64,000 nucleotides of DNA from Pagrus major. Taxonomy: Eukaryota; Chordata; Actinopteri; Spariformes; Sparidae. Below are positions 56,871 to 64,000 of the stretch, piece after piece (position 1 is the stretch's first letter; each line of letters begins with the position of its first letter). The stretch spans positions 15,538,113-15,602,112 of the forward strand of contig NC_133223.1 in the NCBI RefSeq assembly GCF_040436345.1. The letters are read 5' to 3'. The notes below the pieces were generated by a model. That model saw only the letters and a list, made by a program, of their open reading frames with translations, did no database searches and was not told the DNA's origin. The translations under genes and the position numbers were made by a program.

Positions 56871-58439
56871 CAACATTGTCCTGCTGCTTCATGCACAGAC
56901 ACACACACACAACCAAAGGATACGAATTTCAATTGATAGAATGGATTATAAAACATAACGTGACAACACAAAGAACTTATGCTATAGCCAAAGTGCTACA
57001 ATATACTAAGCTCAGAAATACAGTAAGTACACAGTTTTTCACCCCGTCAAATCACTCCTTTCATCCAAGATGCATAATGAATGACTTAACTACAGCACTT
57101 AGAGGCTGCCTGCAGGTAATGATAGCTTATTCTGGCTCCGGAGAGAGAATGACAGAATGTGAAGGTGTCGACGCACTTTTATCTCAGCTGACAGTAAGTG
57201 TTGACAGTGACAGCTAAAATAACAAGTAGTGTTTATGTCTTTCTCTGAAGGGGCAAAAAAAACAGCTAACTTCTGGCTGCACGTGATGTTTTGTCTGTGA
57301 TGGCGTTTGAGCACCATCACAGACATCACAACGTCCTCCACTGGTTCCTGTCTGGGGTCAGACTCTGGCATTCCATTGAAAAAACACAGTTGTTTATTCA
57401 GACCAAAACAGGGCGTCCCACTCAAGTCTGCATGACATCACTGGACCAGAACCTTGTTTAATAAGCTTCATAAACTTGTAGCAGTGTCCTCAGTCTTTCT
57501 TCTTCGCAAGACACGCCACATTTATGAGATTCTCCCTAGAAAATTGTCTTTGTGAGACTAATTACAGCCCTGACATGTTATTCTCTTTAGGGACTTTTCA
57601 GGAGTCTTCCTCATATTCACTGGCTTTGAAATGTATATAAAATGAAGGTCTAGGTCCTTTTTTCATAACAGTGAAGCATGAAATTCTACAACTAAGGTGA
57701 AAACATGGAAATCCCCAAACTAGACTCAGCAGACTTTGCTTTCACAAATGAATGCAGCGTACACAATAGCAATTCTGTTTTTTTCTGCATTCTGATATTC
57801 ACGTTACAATCACTGAGCGTTTCTTACCCGAGATGAAATGTACCAGTTGAACACCTGCCAATACCTCACTCATTCAAAACAGAGTAAACTGTATGTTGCC
57901 AAGGATGTACCTCATCTTATTTCCATTTTGGCCTGGGAATTATTAAATGTCATTAGAACGCCTGACTTCTTCAAAATCCTCCATGTAAAGCAATATCCCA
58001 GAGTCACTCTTCTCACAACAAAATCATTGGGGAAGCAATGAAAAAGAGATTACATGGAATAATAATTGTAATTTGACTGTGTATGGGTGCTCATTCTCAA
58101 CACCTGCTGATGACATTACAGGGTCAGAGGTGAGCCTGCTCTGTTCTTGTATAATGCATTGTGAAAGCCATGGAGAGCTTTTCAGTCCATACGATCCAGA
58201 ATCAAACTCTATTCTCTCCTGCCAAAAGTCACCTAGAAATTATAGTACATTCATATATGAATTTGGTCTCTTAAGTTTAGTGAGGAACCATAATTATTCC
58301 CTGGTGTAGGTTTTTCCATTGTAGGAGCTGTTACATGTTAGTCAATCCTGACGTTAGGAAAAGGTAGTAGTAGTAGGTGTACTGTTATATTTTTAAGTAT
58401 TAAATTTCTTGACATTTTGTGAGGCTTTTTAGCCCATTT
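56871..58439. other. Gene-free interval
   Basis: No supported exon or recognised repeat is visible. Confidence 0.45.
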
Positions 58440-58738
58440 AATGTACTTGAAGCTAAGAGAGCTTGTGAAACTTGGCAAACTTACCACTGAGTGAACTCCA
58501 ATCTGTAACTACAGCAGGGTACCATACTATAGCCTCTTGAGGTACAAAGTGGTATGACAGGTCAGGACAGGCTGAGGCAAGCTGGTTACCATGCTTAGTT
58601 CTGAAGACATCACTGCAACACAATACATATGTCTTTGACATAACAACACTGTTGTTTCTACACATTCTTTTGACAATGTTCATTTAATAATAAAACAAAA
58701 TTTAATTCTGGCCTTATCTTACAAATTGCCCCTTTAAC
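58440..58738. mobile_element. MITE family C, partial copy 4 (reverse orientation)
   Basis: The right end 'cttacaaattgcccctttaa' is the family's inverted terminus. The reverse complement contains 'gcatggtaaccagcttgcct' and 'caacagtgttgttatgtcaa', paralleling 'gcatgctaaccagctagccc' and 'cacaacagtgttgacgtcat' of copy 2. The left end is not clear. Confidence 0.5.
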
Positions 58739-61269
58739 AGACAATGTAACCTGGGTGGCATTTGGGTTTCCTTCAAAATGTATTTGCTGTTGCACTAAAC
58801 CATGACAGCACCTTCAGCTTTTTGTGTTTAGACTTCATAGCTGTGGTGACATTGCATTTCTCCATCTTTACATCAGCGTCTCACATTGTTCATACAGAAC
58901 TCCATTGTATACACTGAATGTTAGTTAGACAATTATTGCCACTCATGATGAGTCAGTGTTTATGTCTGTCTGTCATTAAAAAGAAAAGAAAACATATGTG
59001 TCTCTTTCCCTCTCTGCTGCCTTCTCCTCTGGATAGCAGCACAGATCGACTCTGCTTGGTATCACTTTACAGGGAGTTTCTCTCACAGTGACACATACAC
59101 ACAATTCACAGCCTGAGGTGAAAACGAATGTCTGTATGTCATTCAACAACCACCTCGGAGTGTCTTGGCTTTAACAAGAGGTACTCGTCATCCTCCATAA
59201 CACCGCAGTTACCTTTCCCCCGCAGGAGTGAAACTTCCACTGCTTCCCTGGAACTCACTCAACTCTTCCTCCATTATGTTGTCTTGGTTGCAGGCTCACT
59301 TTGGCTTGAACAACCTCTGACGCACCCTGCTGCAATAAGAGGGAACACGTTATAAGCATGCATACACAAATCCATACAAACAAGATGAACTACATTTGAC
59401 TGCTTCAATTAAAAAACAACTTTGATTCTCAAACTGAGACTCCTGTATCTGATTGTGGTTGAGGTTTCCTGCAGTAGGAATAAAACAATAACCTCAAAAC
59501 CGAACTGATTGCTGTTTCTGTAATCCTTCTCTGTGTATGAAAAGGAGAGTTTCCTCGCCACTGTTTTCCTAAGCTTGGTTTCACAGGGCTCAATAAACTT
59601 TTGTGTGGCTTGACAAATGAGTTTGTGAAACGGCTCCTGAGAAATAAAACAAAATCGCAGGGAGATGAATGGGAGAGGAAGTTGTAGTTTCCGGGTGTGG
59701 ATGAGGGTGGTTTGGGTGGGGAAGCTGAGATCTGACACGCCCAATGTCTGTATGTGTATGACACCAAATCTCAGCATTCACCCGCACAATTGACCAAATG
59801 AAAACATGCCTCAGATTGTATTTCCCCTCTGGCCATTAGTTATGAATAGAAGATTTTCAGAGGCTGAACTGGTTTGTCCTTTCTCTGTCCCCTTTTCACC
59901 CAGGCAGTGGTTTTGAGTCGACCCACATATATCCATGACTTGTTTTATTCACTCCAAGCCATCGTTGTTGTCACAGCTGTAGCTATTTCATTGTTCAAAG
60001 ATATTGAAATAGGAAGCTATAGGAAATACAGTCAGGGGCACCCCTAGACACAGAGGAGTCCAGAAGGGGCCCCTGGATACCTTGGGGTGGCCACCAAAAG
60101 GCGTGAGGTGGCCAATAGACACACTAAAATTAGACAATGAGAATCTGAGACATAAGATATAATAGTGCAAGAGTTAAAATATAGAAATAAAAAGATTTAT
60201 GAACAAGAATAAACTATAATATAGAATATTTTACTGTGGTTTGGTGTACAGTAGAACAAAATGAATAATCTGTAATTCAGACAAAAGTTGTGGGAAATCA
60301 GACAGATTCTATGTACATTATACATAACTCACTTTTCATTAATTATCTAAATTATCACTTTTCATTCATTTAAAATTATCTTCATTTAATTTTCAGCAAT
60401 CGATCAGAATTGAGGTTATTTTTATATATTTTGGCTGAAAAGCCTAATAAGAGAAAATCATTGTCAGCAGCCAGGTCCAGGTTTACTCAACATGTACAAC
60501 CCTGCAGCAGTGTGTCTTTTACAGCGTCTCATCTCATTGAAAACAAAATGTTTCATCTTGATCATTTACGGGTATGTCCAATTAAGTTACCATAGTAACA
60601 CAAAAACATCAAAGGACCATAATTTGGGGCCTGGAGCCAAAAAATGCCAGAAAAGATAACAGGAAAGATGACAGGAAAGATGGAGGGATGAGCAATGGAC
60701 GGAATGTAAGTCTGTTATTGTGTCTGATTTTCTAATCTGAGTGGAAACTCCCCTAGTGAAAAGGAAGACCCTTTGAAAAAGACAAAAAGCATGAAACGAC
60801 AAAAAATTACTAAGGAGTATGATTTATTTCAGCGCACTTTAATTTTGAGGTTTTTTTATTTGCTTGTCACAGACAAGAGGCACAAGAAGCTTACACTGGA
60901 GTTTGTGTGAAATGCAGAAGATTCAAGCTAAACTCAACAGTAAAACTTACATACAGGTGCAGAAAAAGCATTTTAAAAACCTTATTTTTGGGCAAAGTCA
61001 CCAACCCTGGTAATTCAATATACACAGTTTGGTTATGTCCTGTTGACTACTGACAGTGAGTTTATGGCTCTCTCTCCATTCCTCCATTCAGCCATGCCAA
61101 GATGGCTGCCGAGTGGAAAGACTTGCATAAAAGGACTTTGGTAAGACTGGGTCTAGAAATTAGTGCTGCGCCTCGGCCCTTATCATCTAGCGCTTTTATT
61201 GGCTTGATTACTTTGGTTTATGACATTCCCATCAGCCTCAGCTGTAGATTACTTTGTTTTTTGCGCAAA
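58739..61269. other. Gene-free interval
   Basis: Two overlapping minus-strand frames of 112 and 122 codons (59,409-59,777) have no recognisable protein content and are not called. I see no other structure here. Confidence 0.45.
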
Positions 61270-61400
61270 ATAAGCTGTTGTTAGCATGCTAACACACTAA
61301 CCTAAGATGACATATGTGGTAAATATAACCTGCTAAACATCAGAGTGTTAGCATTTTAACTTTGCGTATGTTAGCATGCCGATGTTAGTATTCCACTCAC
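61270..61400. repeat. 'Tgctaacatgctaa' dispersed repeat
   Basis: It contains 'gttagcatgctaacacacta', 'gtgttagcattttaac' and 'gttagcatgccgatgttag'. The same palindromic wording occurs at 35,945-35,985 ('caacatgctaacacaatcgt'). It is a short non-coding interspersed element. Confidence 0.6.
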
Positions 61401-61520
61401 AGCCCCGCTCTGCCTAAGAACAGCCTCACACAGTTGCTAGCATGGCTATTCAGGGGGCTCAGGGGGCTTTGTGGCTAAACACATCTCACAAGTTGCCAAA
61501 TATTCAAGAGGGCTCTGCAC

Positions 61521-61538
61521 ATAATAATAATAATAATA
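61521..61538. repeat. (ATA)n trinucleotide repeat
   Basis: Six ATA/AAT units occur in a row. Confidence 0.9.
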
Positions 61539-63339
61539 AGAAGAAAATCAGTCAAACAATGAGGTAAAGATGCATGTTAAAGCACTTACCTGTATAAAAC
61601 AAAGACTCATTGTTTATTCATGCAGAAGTATTCTCAGTGGACGGACTGGTTTTGTCAGGAATCACGTTTTTGCCCTTCATGCATCATATGTCTCACCAGA
61701 TGCAAAGTGGTAGAGGTTTTTAGCCTGGTCTGTAAACTCATACCTGTCTGTGATGTAGATTGATGGATGAACATTTTCATTGAGGTCGAAATGTCACAAG
61801 TAAAAGCTGCAACCCAAACTGGGCTTTCCATCCTGGCCTTACACTTGGTATATAGTTTGTAATTCTATAGGGGAAGTGGGGGGTTTGAACAAACACAAGT
61901 TTGAGGGAGGAGGCGTGCGTAGGTGTGTGTTTCACCACTCTCTGCTACAGTATTAAATAGCTCTCCTTCACATACCTGTCAGCTTGTAATCAATAATGCT
62001 AGAATAACACCTGAAACACAACAGCCATCAGTAACCTGTCACTCACGCACACCCAAACTTATCTGCACATGCACGCTCACTCAAAAGCATCCATCATCCA
62101 CGACTGTCTAGTAGCCGCTCAGACAGCACTCATTTGAACAGCTCCAGAGCTTCCAGGCATCATCCATCACCTCGGCCCACCAGGGGGGGTCCATGGCTGG
62201 GACACACACAGGCAGCGAACCTGATCCACACCAGGCCACAGACTGGACACACACAGACCTACCTCTGGGGCTGGACAAATACAAACACACATAAAACTCA
62301 GGTCACCTACAAGCACACAGGTGCCCTTTTACATTGCTCCGAGCTTTGAAAACATTTCACCTCCCTCTCTGTCATTACACTGTGTAATTATTTTCAGTCC
62401 TTAATCCACATTCTTAATTAAATCCTCCAACATTTTTCCCCTTCTTTCCACCCATTCTCACCAGACTCTTCCCCTCCTCCTGCTTCTCCCGCTACGCGGA
62501 TTATGTTTGCAATACGGCATATAAATAGTGCTGAGTAGGTGGCCTTGTAATGGAAACACAGATATACAGATATCAAAGGCTCAGCCCCCTTCTTTCAAAT
62601 TCTTTGCACATTAATCAAGACTTGTGTTTTGCAGATGTGTCTGAGCACATGTGTGCGCTGCTGTAAAGATGCGGTATTAGCCCCTGTGCACGGCTGTCTG
62701 GAAATGTGTGCATATATGTGAGAACATATGGCAGCGCAGTTTACACTTTCTCACAAAGGCAGGCTCAGTAAGAGCTTCAGTTAGGCTTAAAGATGTTTAA
62801 ACGAACAGCTCAATCAAGCACGGATTTGTGCCTCCGTGCGACATCTTGAGCCTGTTTCATTCACAAGCTGAAGTGAAAAAAATGAGAAGGTAACTCAGTA
62901 CAGAGGTAAAGGTGTTCGTGACATACAGTTCTGAGTAACATTATCGACTTTGCTCTTCCATTAACATCAGTCAAGAGACGCTTAGTGTACTTTGGTGTAC
63001 ATTTAGTTCCTCTTCCCTTATCCTGTTCCCATGACCTGGTTCTTCTCAAGTGGCAGAGAGCATAGTCTTATCTTGCAGAGAGAACAACTTTATTTACTCT
63101 CAGTATCATCATAAAGAGTTTTAGTTTGAAGAATCATTGACTAAAAGACAAACTTGAGGGTCAAACTTGTGCTTTTCTTTTGCTTTTCTGTTTTTTTCTG
63201 TCAGCTTAAACTTTTTACTATGTAAGCTATATATTTTTGTGGGATCACAGTGTTCTGTTGTGAAATACATGACAAAAAAGTTTTAGTTTAACCTCGGAGG
63301 CCATAGATTAGGTAACACTGCGGCCATTTTCCTCTGACA
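61539..63339. other. Gene-free interval
   Basis: No supported exon is visible. CA-rich imperfect sequence occurs at about 62,040-62,310. Confidence 0.45.
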
Positions 63340-63347
63340 TCAAGCAC

Positions 63348-63440
63348 TGCTGTGTTCCAGGTTGCAAGTCGTATCAACATTCGAAATCTGACAAAGTTTT
63401 ATCATTTCACCGCTTCCTGATTGATCACCAAGTGAAATGA
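63348..63440 (+). pseudogene. THAP zinc-finger-like fragment
   Basis: The frame reads CCVPGCKSYQHSKSDKVLSF, then HRFLIDHQVK and a TGA stop at 63,438. The C-x-V-x-x-C-x-S spacing and the following H-x-F are the first half of a THAP (C2CH) zinc finger, found in P-element-like transposases and THAP genes. The domain stops before its second zinc-ligand half, and there is no start codon or acceptor clearly in frame. I read it as a transposon or THAP-gene relic. An exon of a real gene continuing past the window is less likely, because the stop comes early. Confidence 0.5.
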
Positions 63441-64000
63441 CAATAGATAGTGAAAATCAGGAGGGACACTGGGGCCGATTGGAGGGTAAAATAACATAAT
63501 TCATAACCTAGCTTCCATTAGACAACAGCTAACGTGAGCATTCAACCACTTCCGAACTGCCATTACGTTTGATCGGGTTACACGATACTATATAAAAGGT
63601 GTAAATTCAATTCAAATTATCAACACACATCTTGGACACAGTTATTTAAGCCTGGAAGTGAAACATACTACATGTAATCAAAGCAGCTGATTGGTTAGAA
63701 ATTATTAAAAATATTATTGTTATTTTACCTTAAAATATGGCCCGATGTCCTTCATGATTTTCGCTGGAATTGAAAATCATCTTTTGAGCTGCTGATCAAT
63801 TCTGGAAGAAGTGAATTGATAGCAATTGGTCAGATTCCCTATGTTTATGCAATTTGCAACCTGGTACACAGCAGCATAACATCATCCCAGCATTCGAGCT
63901 TCCCCCCCAGCATTGGAGTAAAATGGCTTCGGTGTTCATATAAAAGAGCATTTTAGGTGCTATCAGTGCCTGTCAGCCCAAAGCAAGAGTGATTAGTGTC

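Noticed and set aside
59409-59777. Overlapping 112- and 122-codon minus-strand open frames
   Set aside because: No recognisable domain, and two different frames are open at once, which fits chance. The opposite strand has a short charged frame (NEFVKRLLRNKTKSQ) but no start or continuation.
1-64000. CRISPR arrays, bacterial operons, riboswitches or prokaryotic mobile elements
   Set aside because: None is seen. Gene structure, spliced exons and repeat content are those of a vertebrate genome.

Overview
This window looks like vertebrate genomic DNA, almost certainly from a ray-finned (teleost) fish. Real coding exons are small and rare, are bounded by GT/AG splice sites, and encode animal developmental and signalling proteins. 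The space between them is filled with dinucleotide microsatellites, short inverted-terminal-repeat elements, a tRNA-derived SINE and remnants of non-LTR and Penelope-like retroelements. All family names here come from reading the sequence and from memory; no database search was run.

Layout. (1) About 1-9,080, minus strand: the 5' part of a Van Gogh-like planar cell polarity gene, best matched to vangl1. A putative GC-rich non-coding first exon ends at 8,834. An exon carrying the start codon lies at 2,341-2,590, and the next coding exon at 342-513. The rest of the gene runs off the left edge. (2) 13,262-about 15,600, minus strand: nhlh2, a neuronal bHLH transcription factor with a single coding exon and a likely untranslated first exon ending at 15,352. 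(3) 15,600-26,700: gene-free, with Penelope-like and LINE remnants at 17.1-18.5 kb and a striking 42-bp inverted repeat at 22.6 kb. (4) 26,730-28,125, plus strand: a complete six-exon quinone reductase gene (nqo1-like, 272 residues) with TATA box and poly(A) signal. A broken fragment of a second copy follows at 29.3-29.56 kb, just past a short transposon. (5) 29.6-41.9 kb: gene-free and rich in repeats. (6) About 41,940-47,761, plus strand: ackr3 (cxcr7), an atypical chemokine receptor with a probable untranslated first exon, a 3.7-kb intron and one coding exon. (7) 47.8-64 kb: a gene desert with degenerate mobile elements, including a possible THAP-domain fragment at the right end.

The genes do not form a pathway. 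They are neighbours on a chromosome. vangl1 and nhlh2 are also close together in human (1p13), where casq2 lies between them; I see no casq2 exons here. I did not find a wholly new biological system. The most notable signals are altered catalytic positions and a tandem splice acceptor in the quinone reductase, its decayed duplicate, the long hairpin at 22.6 kb, and a three-level nest of repeats at 43.3-43.8 kb.
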